From contig CAWZYM010000233.1 in NCBI GenBank assembly GCA_963966185.1, positions 112,501 through 176,500 on the forward strand: a stretch of 64,000 nt of DNA, in the 5' to 3' direction. The notes beneath the pieces were generated by a model that did not search any database, was not told the origin of the DNA, and was given only the letters and a program-made list of their open reading frames with translations. The DNA is from Rhabditoides inermis. Taxonomy: Eukaryota > Nematoda > Chromadorea > Rhabditida > Rhabditidae. A program made the translations under genes and the position numbers. Below, piece by piece: positions 46,175-59,307 of this stretch. Every line of letters begins with the position of its first letter. Position 1 is the first letter of the stretch.

Positions 46175-48603
46175 ATGGATATGGAGCGGTGTGTGTCCGT
46201 GGTTCGTGCGCACCCAGTGGCAGTGGCGGCCGCGGCTTCCGTCCTCCTACTACCACTCGTCATTCGAGGAGCACGCAAATACAGGGTCAGGGGAATAGTT
46301 TGATCTGCCACACTCTCTTAGGTTTACGATAGGAGAATAGTTTGATTTTTCTTCACTCAAGAAGAGAGTAATTTCTCCTACCTTTCACTCTTGAAAAAAG
46401 ACTAGTAGAATAATCTCTTCAGAGGCGCTCGCATCTTCTGGCGAAGATCGCAGCTCGCAGGGCGGAGAGGGAGGAGAGTATCGAGTGGGCGAGGAGGGAG
46501 GCCGACAAGGTAGACGACACCACCAGACAGAGGGTCGGCGCCATGGACTTCGAGCAGCTGCAGGGTGAGGGAGAGAGAGAGATCGAGGGAGAGAGAGGGA
46601 GGGATGGAGGGAGAGAGAGAGGGGGGGGGCTACAGAGAGCGAGAGATAGGGCTAGAGAGAGCGAAAGATAGGGCTAGAGAGAGCGAGAGAGAGAGACAGA
46701 AGGAGAGAGAGAGAGATCATGCTTTCTTTGCAGCCGCTCTGCAGAAGGGCGAGTTGTGTTGTGTGGACGTGCTGCGCACCTACCTCCACAAGGCCCTCCT
46801 CGCCCACGAGAAGACCAACTGCATCACTCTCTTCATCAAGGTAGCCCTTTCTCACCATTCCTCTGTTTTCTCTTATAGTTTGCCCTCTTCTCATCACCCT
46901 GACCCCTATTCTTTCAGGAGTGCGTCTCGTGGGCGGAGCAGCTGGACTCGCAGGCCGCCTCGCCCTCCTTCCACAAACCCGCCTTCTTCGGAATGCCCGT
47001 CTCCATCAAGGAGTGCGTGCCTGTGCGTTTATTACAGTTCGTTTCTTCCTCGATTGTTATAGAAACAAGTGAGTGTATCAACGTGTAGGTGCGGGGCTAC
47101 GACGCGACTCGCGGCTATGCGGGAGACATCGGAGCGCCGGCTGAGGGCGACTCCCTCATGATGCAACAACTCAAACACATCGGTACGTATGCTCATTACA
47201 TTTCGAAAGAATGTAGATTTCCAGGCGCCGTCCCGTTCGTACAGACCAACGTGCCCCAGTCGCTGCTCTCCTACTCCTGCCAGAATCCCATCTACGGTAG
47301 GGGATTTGTGACAGCCAGGTATTCTCTTCCTTCTAGGCACCACATCCAACCCGTTCTCCTCTTCTCGCACGCCCGGAGGATCGAGCGGCGGAGAGAGCGC
47401 TATTATCGGTGAGAAAGAGGAGAATCAGGAGAGAAAGAGAGGGAGAGAGAGAGAGAGAGATCCTCAGAGTGAGGTGAGAGTCACGGCAGCCGCCACAAGC
47501 GAGACCCTTTGAGGCGCGGGCGGTTCTCTGATCGGAATCGGCGGGGACGTGGGAGGCAGTGTGCGCATTCCCAGTCACTACACCGGCATCGTCGCCATCA
47601 AGGTGTCTCCCCCCCCGCTTCCCTCACCTCCCCATTCCAGCCGTGCGCCCTCCGCTTCTCGCACCGCGGCATCACAGGCAGCATCCCCGGCCGGCCGCTC
47701 ATCAACGCCAACGACGGACCCATGGCACAGTCCGTGCAGTCTATCGTCCAGCTGCTCAGGGAGGTATGGTAGATGGAAGTCTGTGGTGAGTGTGGATGTG
47801 TCAGCTGTGGCGCGACTCGTGGCTGCCGGCCCGCGACCCGTACATCCCTCCGGTGATGTGGGACGAGGAACAGTTCTCCGGGGAGAAGAAGCTCACCATC
47901 GGATACTACACCTATGACGGCTGGTTCGAGGCGACGCCCGCCTGTCAGGTAGGGAGAGCGAGGGAGGGGGAGAGAGGTCTCTCCGTTGTAGCGTGCGGTT
48001 CTGGATGCGAAGGCTCTTCTGGAGGCGCGCGGCCACACTCTCGTCGAGTTCACCCCACCCCGAGTCACCGACGTGTTCCGGTCAGTGCTCACTATCCCAA
48101 CAGTCCATTGATGAGAGGAAGGTAGAAGTGCAGAAGAGAGCTCTCCCCTTGCAGGCTCTTCATCGGCGCGGTGTGTGTCGACGGTGGCAGGTACCTGCTC
48201 GACAAGATACACAACGTGCGTGTACTGTAGATGGGATAGACTAACACTCGTTCTCGCACAGGACATTGCGGAACCCACGTTCGCTCCTCTGTTCCGCATC
48301 TACTCGCTGCCTCTGTGGCTGCAGAGGACACTCTCGCGAGTCATTCGACACATCTACCCACGCATGGCCAATGCAATGCACGCCATGCCCACAAACACAA
48401 GCGGTACTCTCTCTCTTCCCCCCCTTCTCTCTCTATCTCTCCATTTCTCCTCTCTCCTCTATCCCTCTCATTTGAATCCTTCGCAGAGCTGCGCGAGATC
48501 TACGCGGCGATCGAGGAGTACCGACACGAATTCGTGCTGGCCATGCAGGCAAAGGGGTGCGATGCACTCATCTGCCCTGCCAATGTGGGTGCGAGGAGAG
48601 AGG

Positions 48604-48647
<44 letters not shown>

Positions 48648-49080
48648 AGAGAGAGAGGGAGGGAGAGAGAGAGGGAGAGAGAGAGAGATCTGCTTGCAGG
48701 CGATGCCGGCTCCCCCGCACGACGTGCCCATCCGTCTGTTCGCCGCGTGCAGCTACACCGCCATCTTCAACCTGCTCGACTTCGGAGCCGGTCCGTCTCC
48801 CTCTTCCATCCTCCCTTCAACCGCACCTTGCAGGTGTTGTCCGCATCTCTCATGTCACCGAGGAGGACGAGGCTGCTCTCTCCGCCTACCCGGAGACCGA
48901 TCCGTGGTACAAGGTCGCCAAGAACGCCACCAAGGTGGAGAAGAGTGGCAGCAGAGGTGGGAATGCAATGTGTTGCAGGGTTGTGTGGGTCTTCCGGTGG
49001 GAGTGCAGGTTGTGGGGGCGCCGTATCGGGAGGAGACTGTCCTGCGGGTCATGCAGGCCATCGAGAACGATCGCCAGTAG
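46175..49080 (+). CDS. faah: fatty acid amide hydrolase
   Basis: Seventeen exons give about 570-580 residues, the family's usual length. It is an amidase-signature serine hydrolase that degrades anandamide and other fatty acid amides on intracellular membranes. An N-terminal membrane segment (VAVAAAASVLLLPLVIRG) is anchored after MDMERCVSVVRAH. The catalytic Lys is in FGMPVSIKEC (exon 46918-47021). The first catalytic Ser is in RTPGGSSGGESAII (47337-47410) and the nucleophile Ser in GIGGDVGGSVRIP (47513-47602). The C-terminal half keeps VVRISHVTEEDE and LPVGVQVVGAPYREETVLRV, ending TAG 49078-49080. The intron at about 47411-47512 uses a TTTGAG acceptor. All three catalytic residues are present, so the enzyme should be active. 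Confidence 0.96.
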
Positions 49081-49334
49081 ACGGAACAAGCAAACAGACA
49101 CGTCAATCACCTATGAATCTTGGCCAATCTTTTTATCGAGATAAATCATTTTTTTCAAAGCGACATTCTTGCAATCTTTTCTTTCATTTAATGATTCCGA
49201 ATATGTGTTTCCTATCGGAAGCATTCCCGGAATGTGATTTTCACGGAAATGAGCCGCGGAATCACAATTCGGGGATGGGAACGCCACTTTCGGGAGAATA
49301 TAAACGGCTGGTGAGAAATCGACGACCTATCGCA

Positions 49335-49562
49335 ATGCGTGTTGCCGTCTACATTCTCGCTCTCGTTGCGGTTGGTTTCTCTTCCTCTTCCTCTTTCGCT
49401 TTCGCTTTCACAAGCTCATTGACTCTCCTGCAGGCTTCTCTGTCCGCCCCTGTCCCCCAGATAGCTGTGTCGCAGCCCCGCCAGGCTCTCCTCCTGCCTG
49501 GTTCCATGGGAGACAACCTGCCCCGTCTGTCACAGATCCACAGGGGACAGCATCCCAAGTGA
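49335..49562 (+). CDS. small secreted peptide precursor
   Basis: Two exons (49335-49370 and 49434-49562) give 54 residues: a signal peptide (MRVAVYILALVAASLSA) and a short mature region with PVPQIAVSQPRQALLLPGSM and a basic end, RGQHPK. There is no cysteine and no dibasic processing site, so it is not a typical neuropeptide precursor. Reading through the intron is also open but would replace the signal-peptide end with a Ser/Phe-rich run. It follows FAAH by 255 bp on the same strand, which may mean co-transcription. Function unknown. Confidence 0.6.
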   Translation: MRVAVYILALVAVGFSSSSSFAFAFTSSLTLLQASLSAPVPQIAVSQPRQALLLPGSMGDNLPRLSQIHRGQHPK

Positions 49563-49890
49563 ACACACATCCAACATGTCATATGTCAAATAAACAGTGC
49601 ACTCCTCTCTTGTGATCGACAAAAAAGTGAGCGCTAGATAGCCGGGTCCACTGATTAAATTTAAAGCGGAGAGTAATGGCTGTGACATTGCTCCAGAAGA
49701 TGAAAATAGAATAATAGGAATAGTAAGGACCTGTAGAACTATGTGAACTGTAGAACTATCGGAGAACATAATGATTCTGACGAGATATGTTGAGAGTTCA
49801 AACGGAATATAATTTATAATGAACCTACTCATAATATATGTACAATTCTAGCGAAACAATCAACAATTAACAATGACAAACCAACAATGC
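49563..49890. other. convergent intergenic spacer
   Basis: Lies between the secreted-peptide gene (+) and GTPBP10 (-). An AATAAA signal occurs at 49590. No gene is seen. Confidence 0.5.
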
Positions 49891-51000
49891 CTAGACGAGC
49901 AGTTTCCTCTTATCGTTCTCCTGATCCAGCACGTCGCGAGGATTGTGAGACCTGGACCAATCAATAAATCTATAATTGAACGGTAGATCAACGCACCTGT
50001 GCACTCTGAGGAGTGCCTTCTTGACGTCATCGATATCGCCCTTTTTGGCACTCACTGCGAGAACCCGGTCAAAATGGAGAGGATAGGAGGGACGGAGGTC
50101 GGGCGACACCTCCTTCTGCCAACCAGCATGCGAGAGAAGATCGACGAGGGGAGCAGGGTCCTGAAGGAGAGCTCTCTTCCTCCCTCTGCCCTCTCTCCTC
50201 CGCTCCTCCGCAGTATCTCTCACTCTCTTTCTCTCTATCTTTCTCTCACTCTCTCGCACCTCCTGTGCAATGTCGATCTTGTTGATGAGAAGAACAGCGG
50301 GTTTCCTTGCGAGAGCGGGATCGAACTGTTCCAGCTCGCGGTTCAGCAGAGCCACTGATTCGAGGGCAGATCTAAAACACTATATCTATATATTAAAGTT
50401 GAATTCCTTCGGAAACAGCGAATTCCATATTCGATAGTTTCGCTAACGTGATTTCACAGTTTGAAATGGAATTTCATACCAAACACGCACCTGTATGGCT
50501 CATTGAGTTCGTTCTTGAGCTGAAATCCCCTGCAGTCGACAACGAGTAGCAGGATGGAGCAGTGCTGGACGTGTTTGAGGAACGAGTGGCCGCGGCCACG
50601 ATTCGCAGCAGCACCCTCGATCAGACCTCGAACACAATCAATACACAACACATCAAGCAATAACCCACCCGGTAGGTCGGCGATGGTGAGGGTGAAGTCA
50701 GAGTGTTCACGGTTGTCGGGGTTCCAGAAACCAACCTAAAAACACTCTTATAACAATTAATTAGACAGCAGCAAAACTTTTCCAAAGACTACCTGTGGTT
50801 TGACAGTGGTGAATGGGTAGGCGGCGATTTTGACGGATTTCTTGGGTAGGAAGGCTTTGAGGAGAGTCGACTTTCCAGCGTTCGGGAAACCCACGAGACC
50901 GATGTTCGGACGGAGCTTCAGATGCAATGCCATCGTGAACTCGTCGCCCTTCGATGGTCTGAGGACGGGGATTGATGAAGTGTGTGCGAGTGAAGAGAGA

Positions 51001-51046
<46 letters not shown>

Positions 51047-51623
51047 GAGAGAGAGACAGACAGAGGGAGAGATGTGAAGGACTCACTTGTACTGGTTGCG
51101 TGCGTTGCCGCCTTCTCCTCCGGACGCTATAAGGTATCTCTTGAAAGGCCGGCTCACCCTGGCGACCAGTCTGTTCTGCTCCTCATCCACCGCTTCCACA
51201 CCTACAGGCACGTCGATGTACTGTAAAAGTACAGTAGTCGGGAAATAAGATTAAACCTACCGTATGCGGGGCGTCCTCGGCAACAAGTTTTATCTTCTGT
51301 GCACCGGGTCCGTTAGCGGCTCGTATCCGCATCTGCCCGCCCAGATCCTTCCGGACGTCCGAAAACGCCATGTCCGGCTTGCCTACTAGGTAGACGTCCC
51401 CACCGCGACCACCCACGCCGTTGTACCTGTACGGTAGAATCAAGCAAACATAAACTCAATATACACCGACGAAGTCTTAAACAACTTACCTGGAGATGCC
51501 GACTCCGCCGCTGCCTGCTTTGACGCGAATGAGGTAGCGGTCCTCGTGCACAATGTTCAGATCGTTCTTCAGCACCTTCTGCAGCGACTTGGCCGAGTTG
51601 TACAGCACCCGCGCTATTCGCAT
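49891..51623 (-). CDS. gtpbp10: Obg-family mitochondrial GTPase (GTPBP10-like)
   Basis: The start at 51623 follows a TCCAG acceptor. The N-terminal Obg fold has [17 protein letters not shown] and [20 protein letters not shown]. The G domain has G1 [16 protein letters not shown], switch region [13 protein letters not shown]3 [20 protein letters not shown]4 [11 protein letters not shown] and G5 [10 protein letters not shown]. The segment [18 protein letters not shown] matches GTPBP10/ObgH2 better than MTG2. The family helps assemble the large mitochondrial ribosomal subunit. The stop is TAG 49891-49893. It is divergent from FAM98, with 240 bp between the starts. Exons near 49891-49951, 49997-50115, 50261-50371, 50491-50632, 50664-50733, 50792-50960 and 51080-51623 (subdivided) are approximate. 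Confidence 0.93.
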
Positions 51624-51862
51624 GATGTCCCTGGACGTAATGAATATATAATTTAATCATATTTGACAGTAATTAACGAACAAAACAAAAACAAATAAAA
51701 TAAAATACGCCGAAAAATGTACCCGTGTTTGCTTGTGTATCTTGATATGACTCATACACACAAGCAGATAAGCCAGTTCTCACTACTATATTTTTGACGC
51801 TTCTGTTGTTGTTTTGTTTACAGTTTCTTGTGTTTACATTCAACTTTTTGACTTTTTCAGAT
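51624..51862. promoter_or_regulatory. short shared upstream region of GTPBP10 (-) and FAM98 (+)
   Basis: Only 239 bp separate the two divergent start codons, so both promoters or trans-splice outrons must lie here. It holds the imperfect dyad CTTGTGTATC ... CACACAAGC and a TTTTTTCAG acceptor directly before the FAM98 ATG. Confidence 0.55.
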
Positions 51863-53838
51863 ATGGGTGATGAAATGGAAGTGGATCCGTCGTTTTCATG
51901 CGGCGAAATTCTGCAAAAACTAAGGTGAGTGAGTTGTTTTCATGAGTTTTTTTCGTCTGTCTCTTCCCTCGATCGCGAGAAGCTACCTCTTCTTTCCGCT
52001 CTCTTCCCTCTAACTCAATCTTGTTTACTAGACCACTTTGCTCTATCAAAGCATATATTTCATGTGACACTAGAACGTAGTACTCCTTTTCGTTCGTTTC
52101 GTGGCGACTTGCTTCTTGTCGAATGTCGAATGTCCGTTGTACTTCGTTCGGTCACAGTTTGACCCCTAATTGGTTTTATTGTTTGTGGAAACGATAACCG
52201 TCTCCTTCGTCCCTATCTTGCGTGCTTTAGTGTGTCCGAGTTGTGCTCGCTGGCTCCTCGCTACCGCAGTGTTGTGGAGGATGGCTTCGATCACCTCGAC
52301 TTTCCTCGCCTCGTCGCCACACTCTGTAACGAGATCAAGGCGAGTACATTAGTGTTGTCTAATTATCGCAGTGGCATTCATGATAACATTAGTGTCATCC
52401 TAATGGATGCGCATTCAGGTTCTATATGGTCTGGATGAGGGCGTCACTCTCCCCTCCGATAACTTTGACGTCAAGGCATTTCTCTTTGAGCTGAGCGCCT
52501 TTCTAGCCGAGATCGGTAAGCATGACGTGGTCTTGTATGTGTTTCACATGTGTGTATCCAGAATGTGCTTCGGACGGTCTGACGATGGGTCGTCTGGAGG
52601 GGAGGTTCGGTTCGGCGGGGCAGCGCGACCGCCTCGTCGCATACCTGCTCGATGAGTACCGTGCGGCCCGCATACACGCCCTCAACCAACTCAACAAGCC
52701 GTCGCAGGTAAGCTATTATCATGTGTATCACAGTCTTCTATTGTTTAGGTAGCGGACAAGCCGCTCACCAAGGAAATCATGTCCGCGCTCAACACCCTAC
52801 AGGTCTGGAAGTTACTCTGGAGTTGACTAATAAGTGATATTTTCTAGATCCCGCGTCCTCCCGCTGGCGCTTCTATCGATCCTTTGGATCTGATCTCGAA
52901 ACTGGCCCAGGAGGCCGACAAGCGACTGCAGATGTGCACAGTCAGACCAGAACCGCTATTCAAGGTGTATTCAAATAACATTTAATATGTATTCGAATAA
53001 TGATGAACGTTGTTTAGGGCAGTACAATGGACGCTGTGCGTTGGCAGGCGGTAGAGAGTGCGGCTCGCGCGATGGCCGTCGACTGCCGCGCGAGGAATGT
53101 GCTGCTGCTCAAGAGGGTAGACGTCACTCTCAACTCGTTCCTGTGGTCGGAGAGGGTCAAGAAGAGGGAGGCTGACATCATGCAGCTCTTCACTCACAAC
53201 CGGGAGAAGATGGCCAAGGTGGGTGGATGCGATGTGGCTGTGGATGGAATACGATGTGTAGATTGCTATCCCGGACACGGTTGCTCTGCTGTCGGCGACG
53301 GATCAACTGCTTGTGGTGAGTGTCTCTATCGTAGTGGTGTACCCATGCATGTCACAGGTCGAGCCTGCTTCGAGTGCTGCTCGTCGCATGGCGGCTTGCC
53401 GTGTTCAGCCGAGTGCCCTCGCAGAGAAGCCCAAGGACAGGGGAGGACGCACCGACGAGATCGGAGCCGTGTATAGGGAGTCATTCGCACAACAGAACCG
53501 CGAGCGTGCGTTTTTAGAGTGTTTAAAAGCGTTGAAATCTCGTATTTAGGTGGACGTGGCGGGGGCGGTGGCGGTGGAAGGGGACGCGGTCGGGGAAGCG
53601 GCGGCGGCGGGTTCAACTCGCCCGCCAAGAACGTGTCTGCCGAAGCTGCGGTCAGTCGGATGATATGATGTGCGAGAATCGTGTGTTCCAGACTCGACAA
53701 GAGTACGAGGATCGTTCTGGAGGAGGAAGGGGCGGTGGCGAGAGGGGTCGTGGAGGAAGAGGAGGAGGGGGATGGAGGGGCGGAGACAGAGGAGGGCGAG
53801 GAGGAGGCAGGGGTGGATGGAGAAACAATAAGAACTGA
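51863..53838 (+). CDS. fam98: FAM98-family protein with Gly/Arg-rich tail
   Basis: The ATG at 51863 follows TTTTTTCAG|AT. In-phase exons encode the FAM98 fold: CGEILQKLR, SELCSLAPRYRSVVEDGFDH, DVKAFLFELSAFLAEI, QRDRLVAYLLDEYRAARIHA, a linker with IPRPPAGASIDPLDLISK and LNSFLWSERVKKREADIMQ. The last two exons (53551-53651 and 53692-53838) are an RGG/GGG tail ending WRNNKN. In animals FAM98 proteins are subunits of the tRNA ligase complex with RTCB and DDX1, and the RGG tail binds RNA. Introns are very short. It is first in a head-to-tail group with TMEM65, EXOC5 and RPAP3-like genes. Confidence 0.9.
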
Positions 53839-54097
53839 TTGGTGATGGTTCATATTCAATATGTCAATATTCGCTTGCTAATAACGGTCTTATATTGTTT
53901 CTGGTCATTTTGTTATTGTATAAAGAGTTTAGTTGTTGCAATTCGTTTTGTGCGTAATGGATTGAAGTGTTTGCAGCACTGCAATATCTCTTTTGCATGT
54001 TATCAGTGTGCGATTGTGTGAATGCGAAATGGTGTGAGTGGGTGATGCTCTCGCCTACTCACACCACTTCTGGACGCCTGTCTATCTCACTCTCACC

Positions 54098-55283
54098 ATG
54101 TTTAGCGGCGCTCTCGTGGCGATGCGAGGCGCAGGGATGGCGCTTGTCCGCCGCGCGCCCTCCCTCCTCTCCGCCCACTCACGCCCCGCCCCCTCGATGA
54201 GGAGTGCGAGGAGCAGCACCACCGGCGCCTTCCGACAGCACATGGACGGAACCTGCATCACCATCGAGGACGACTATGATGCGAGGGAGGTGAGTGGAAT
54301 CGATGGATCACCAGATGTATCAAGGTGATGGTTTTGAATGAATGTATGAATGTTTCAGATTGCGACTCGCCTGCTTCCGTTGGAGAGGGAGTTGCTGAGA
54401 AAGGCGCTGGATGAGGTGGAGAAGCAGGTGGCTGGGAAGGCGGAGCCCATCTCCAGTGAACAGGTGGGATACAGGCAATGGGAGAAAAGAGAGGGGTGCT
54501 CGTGTTATCGATAGGCGTTGAAAGGAATGTATCCTTTTGAAAAGCAAATAGTTTAACATTTATCTTGCAGGCTCGTTCTCTGTTCGTGGTGAACTCGCTG
54601 CCGTTTGTGGGCTTTGGATTCCTCGACAACGCCATTATGATCATGGCCGGAGAACACATTGACCATGTGGGTGGCGAGTGTGTGTGAGAAAGGAGAGGAG
54701 AGGAGATGAGCATCCGAGTGTTCCAGCACATTGGCGTCATCTTGACACTGTCGACGATGGCTGCGGCCGCGATTGGAAACCTCATCTCAGACGTGGCCGG
54801 AGTCGGACTCGCACACTATGTGGAGGTGAGGAGAGGGAGGGAGGGGAGAGAGTTGTGGCTCTTTCAGATCCTGGTTCACAAGGCTGGCGTGAAACACCCC
54901 GTTCTCACCGCGGCGCAACTCGAGAGCCCCAAGGTGTGTATAATATTAGACGATTTGGCAATATTTTCAATTATGCACAGCAGCCTCCGGGATACGTAGA
55001 TCACATTCAAAATCAAATGTTTTTTCGGATTTCGGAATCGAGATCGAGACTGCAAACTACTTTACTTGTATGGGACGTATTCTGTTTGAGGCTCGCTGGA
55101 CGACGAACGCGGCGCGCGCTGCTGGTCTGTCGATCGGGTGCATAATCGGAATGTTCCCACTGCTATTTTTCGACTCAGACAAGGAAAAGGTGGTTTTTCT
55201 ATATTTATATTATATTTTACATTATGTTTCAGGAAGAGGAGCAAACGGCGCGACTCGATGAAGAGGCCTCACTCATCAAGTGA
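54098..55283 (+). CDS. tmem65: TMEM65, inner mitochondrial membrane protein
   Basis: Seven exons: 54098-54289, 54359-54463, 54571-54666, 54727-54825, 54868-54933, 55091-55189 and 55233-55283. The Arg/Ala-rich N-terminus (MFSGALVAMRGAGMALVRRA) looks like a mitochondrial targeting peptide. The family core is VVNSLPFVGFGFLDNAIMI, STMAAAAIGNLISDVAGVGL and AGLSIGCIIGMFPLLFF, three membrane segments, with an acidic C-terminus. TMEM65 is implicated in mitochondrial sodium/calcium exchange. The sixth exon uses a TTTGAG acceptor. The start lies 260 bp after the FAM98 stop. Confidence 0.93.
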
Positions 55284-55666
55284 TGAACTGAAAGTACTTT
55301 ACAAATTTTACTCGAGATTTTACTAGATTTCTATTGTTTTGTCTAGTCTTCACGTTTGATCCATAATATTGCTCATCCGCCTTGCAACTACCGCCATAGC
55401 CTAATATCATTGTCCCGAGAGAGTATTCTAGGTGCCATTCGAACAGTGCTTCCGTGCCAAAAAAGAAATTTGCATTACCTGTACGCTAGACGTAGTTGAT
55501 ATGTCTGTATCATATAATCTGCCTGCATTGATTTGTCCAAGAGGGATTTGTGTTTGCAATAAATGTATATAATGTGGATGTGGTTGATGGGTGCTGTTTT
55601 ATTGGTTTTAAGACCATGTGATATCTGATAAATGTGGATCAGCTGTTTTGATAGTGGAATTTGTAG

Positions 55667-58600
55667 ATGAGTGGCGGATTCGCCACTTATGTGGAGGACC
55701 TGGAACAGGTGAGTAAGGGATAGAGATGAATGACGAGTAAGAGAGAGGGAGAAGGGGGGGAGAGAGAGAGAGAGAGAGTGGTGGTTGAGGACCCGTTCGA
55801 CGCGATGGACCTGGTTGAGCGTGTTGCGTGGCGGATGACGGGGGGAGACGGCGCCGCCATAGACCCCCTCCTACTCAAAGAAAAGTTCGAACACGAGATA
55901 TCCAGTCTACAGATGCTCGTCGAACAATTCAGTGTCAGTCCATCTTCATTTGTGCATCCACCGTGTCTCCACTGCATGTCTGTTTGGGTGGATGTGTGTT
56001 GTTTCAGTCGAAGATCGGTGTGTTGGAGCAGCAGTTGAACGCGGAGAAACGGGAGTTTGTACAGCAGCTGCAGAGACTGCACGAACAGAACACAGAGGCC
56101 GTCGACAAGATCAAGGTGCGGGGGGGGGGGTTGTGAAGTGATTGAGAACTGATTCGTTGAGATATATCAGTTTACATTGGTTCGATGATCGGTGTTATCG
56201 AAAGTTAGTTTATAACAATATTTTCCAGCAACTCGACTCTACGATGCAGAGTGTGTCGGGGAAGGTGGTGCACCTGGGGGACCAGCTGGAGGCGGCTGAC
56301 GCGCCCCGCGCACGCGCACACGACGCCCTTCAGCTCATACAACACTTCGACGAGTTCCTCTCGGACCAGCCACTCAACAGCACCGTCTTCACCGACCCCG
56401 ACAAGGTGCGAGGGAGGGGAGGGGGGGGGGGGTGGAGTGTGTGGTGGTGTTGCAGCTGCTCGAGTCTGCCGACCTCATCCAGAAGCTCTACTCCATCTCG
56501 CAGGAGCTCAGCAAGGACAAGTTCGCCAACGTGCAGGCCAGGATCGCGCATAGGTGGGCGCTTCTGTTAGTTTGTTGTGTAGTTGTGTCGTTGTAGATAC
56601 GACGAGGTGGAGCGTCTTTTGATAGACGAATTCGCGCGCGCCGGCACGCAGAGGGACGAGAAGAAGATGGCACATGTGGCGAGGATACTGTCCGAGTTCA
56701 AGGTGGGAGAGAAGAGGGAGGAGGGGGGGGGGGGCTGTATGGTGTGCTTGCAGGGCTACTCGCAGTGCGTCGATCGCTACGTCCTCTTCCTACAGGCCAA
56801 CTCCTTCCATCGGTCCGTCGATCAAACTAATTTCCGTTATTTTCCGGACATTTGTAGCCGTTATCATCCATTGGCCCAGTGCAGGCGCAGTGTGTTGTTG
56901 TGTTGTTGTTGTTGTTGTTGTTGTTGTTTTTGTTGTTTTGCCATGATAGTGTGTTTGCAGTGAGCGGTCGGATGTGTGGGCGGATACCCTGCAGCTGGTG
57001 CGGTCTGCCCGCCCCCGCATCCAAGCCATCTTCCCCGCCCCGCACACGGTCGTCCAGAAGCTGCTACTCAACGTGTTCACAGAGAAGATACGGGTGAGTG
57101 GGAGAGGGGGGAGGGGAAGTGAGTGTGTCGGTGTGCAGGACACTGTGATGTCTCGTCTGCGCGACTGTCGCGAGGCCAAGGACCAGGGAGAGAGCTACCT
57201 CGCCAGTCTCGCACAAATGTACTCCAGGTGAGTGGCGAATGTGAAATACAATAAATTTTACCTTGATGATTACATCTTTGTTTACAGCACTGTCAAGTTG
57301 TGCTGTGAGCTGGAGCCGCTTCACGTGAGTGCCGACGCGGCATTCCTCCCCACCCTCACACGCGCCGTATTCGATCGATACATCAACAAGTATCAGGTAG
57401 ACCTGCTTTGAGAAGAACGAGACGAGATACATCTATTCTAGGAGGACGAACTGGACTTTCTGCACAAGCGATGCGCGGAGAACCTGGCCGCTTTCTATCG
57501 GGAGAAGAACCATGTGAAGAAGCAGATACAACAGGGAGGGTGAGTGAAGGTGATAACATATCATCTGATGATCCCTTATTCAGTCTGTCCGAGCTGAAGC
57601 GCGACGTGCAGGCTCGTCTTCTGTCGGTGGAGACCCACGGGGGAGAGACGTTCCTCTCCGAGGAGCTGGCCATCAACATGCTACAGGACACGAGGAACGC
57701 GTTCGCCAGGGTCGCACTCGTGAGTCGACCAGAGAATTCGAACGGATCTCATCAGATGTAATGTAAACATAGATGATAGGCGGATAATCTCTACAAACAC
57801 GATTTCTAATGTGCTTTGCAGTTGTGTGACGGCGGGGAGAGCGCGGCGGCGGCGGCGGAGGCAGTGGTCGATGTGCTACTGGAATACGTGTGGAAGCAGC
57901 ACCTCGACTACGCTGTCGAACTCGCCATCTCTGGCATCTCACTCGCGGAACAGAGGACCGAACCGCCCACCTACTTCTGGCAGGCGAGTGCTGGGGGAGG
58001 TAGTTGGTTTTTAATCATGTTCGTAGGTGGTCGCGCAACAGACGAGTATTGTGCTGTTGCTAGTCAAGCAGTACGACGACTCAGTGCGGCCGCTCGTCAA
58101 GTGAGTGGGAGAATGGAGGGAGGAAAGGAGGAGGAGAAGAAGAAGGAGGCTGTTCTCTCTTTCAGGGGCACTCTGTGCGAGCAGTCGAGCAACAAGAAGT
58201 GGACGGCTGCGATGCGCCAGATAGAGGCCAAGATCAACCTGGGTGAGGCGAGGGAGGAGGGGGGAGGGGGCAGACAGAGACTGCTGGTTGCAGGTATGGA
58301 GCGGCAGCTGAACGCGGCGATCGGCTACTGTCGCTGGGTGCTGTCGAGCGAGCAGAAGAAGACGACGTTCCTCCAGGACGGAGACATCGACATACGCGTC
58401 AGCCAGGTGGGAGGAGAGGGGGGGGGGCATAATAATAATTATATGGGGTTTTAAGAAAAAACAAACAAAAGAAAGAATGTACAAACAAAAAATACAACAA
58501 AACGAATAGAATATAATGTGAGCATGTGTGTCTCAGGCGTGTCGCAGTGTGTGTGCGTGTATCCGCGCCCAGTCGGCCGCCATGTCAGCCGGAGTCGACG

Positions 58601-59083
58601 GCGCCAACCTGCGAGCACTACAGACAGACGTCGCCGACAGGATATACAAGGTAGGGGAAATGGTGGGAATGGGCGTTCATTGACATGTTTAGATGCTTCT
58701 CGCTCACATCCAGCAGTTTGTGTACAACTCGGCCGGCGCTATGCTCCTCATCTGTGATATCAACGAGGTAGGGGGATAGAAGAAGATAGGAGAGAGGAGG
58801 GGATTGATGTCGTCTGTTGCAGTACCGTGGCTGTATCTCTGCGTGGAGGAACAGGGAGGCGTCCCGCCCCTTTGACCACCTCCACGCACTCGCCAACCTG
58901 CTCGGGGTCCTCCCCGACAACCTCGCCGACAGTGCCATGAGCGAGCAACTCGTCAGTACAGTGCGCTTTATTGATTTATTGATTGACTGCTTTCAGGCGG
59001 ACGTGGATCGTTCTCTGATTCTGCAGTTCCTGCAGCTTCGACAGGACTACAAATCGCTCCGCATCAACCTCAATGTGTACTAG
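55667..59083 (+). CDS. exoc5: exocyst subunit 5 (Sec10)
   Basis: The ATG at 55667 follows TTTGTAG. About 18 short exons encode a protein close to the usual 700 residues. The order matches animal EXOC5: EDPFDAMDLVERVAWRM, a coiled-coil region (KIGVLEQQLNAEKREFVQQL), VVHLGDQLEAADAPRARAH, ADLIQKLYSISQEL, FKGYSQCVDRYVLFLQA, THGGETFLSEELAINMLQ, MERQLNAAIGYCRWVLSSEQ and DGANLRALQTDVADRIYKML, ending at SLRINLNVY and TAG 59081-59083. Sec10 is an all-helical CATCHR rod that, within the exocyst, tethers secretory vesicles at the plasma membrane. The gap from the TMEM65 stop is 384 bp. Introns contain G-rich runs such as 56418-56432 and a (GTT)n run at 56898-56935. Confidence 0.95.
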
Positions 59084-59307
59084 AGATGGAGCCCGTGACG
59101 ACGCCATCTGCATGTTCGCTTACACTACATTGTAAATACGTTTTTTTGTCATAATAATTATTTAATGAACGCTGTGATAAAACTGGATTACCATGTCGTG
59201 TATGTTTGTGTGCGATTGAGCGGTTGTATGTGCCGTGGTATATCTGATATGCGATTTAATTCTACCACATTCATCATTGTGACTTGTGGCAGTGATTGAT
59301 TTGGTAG

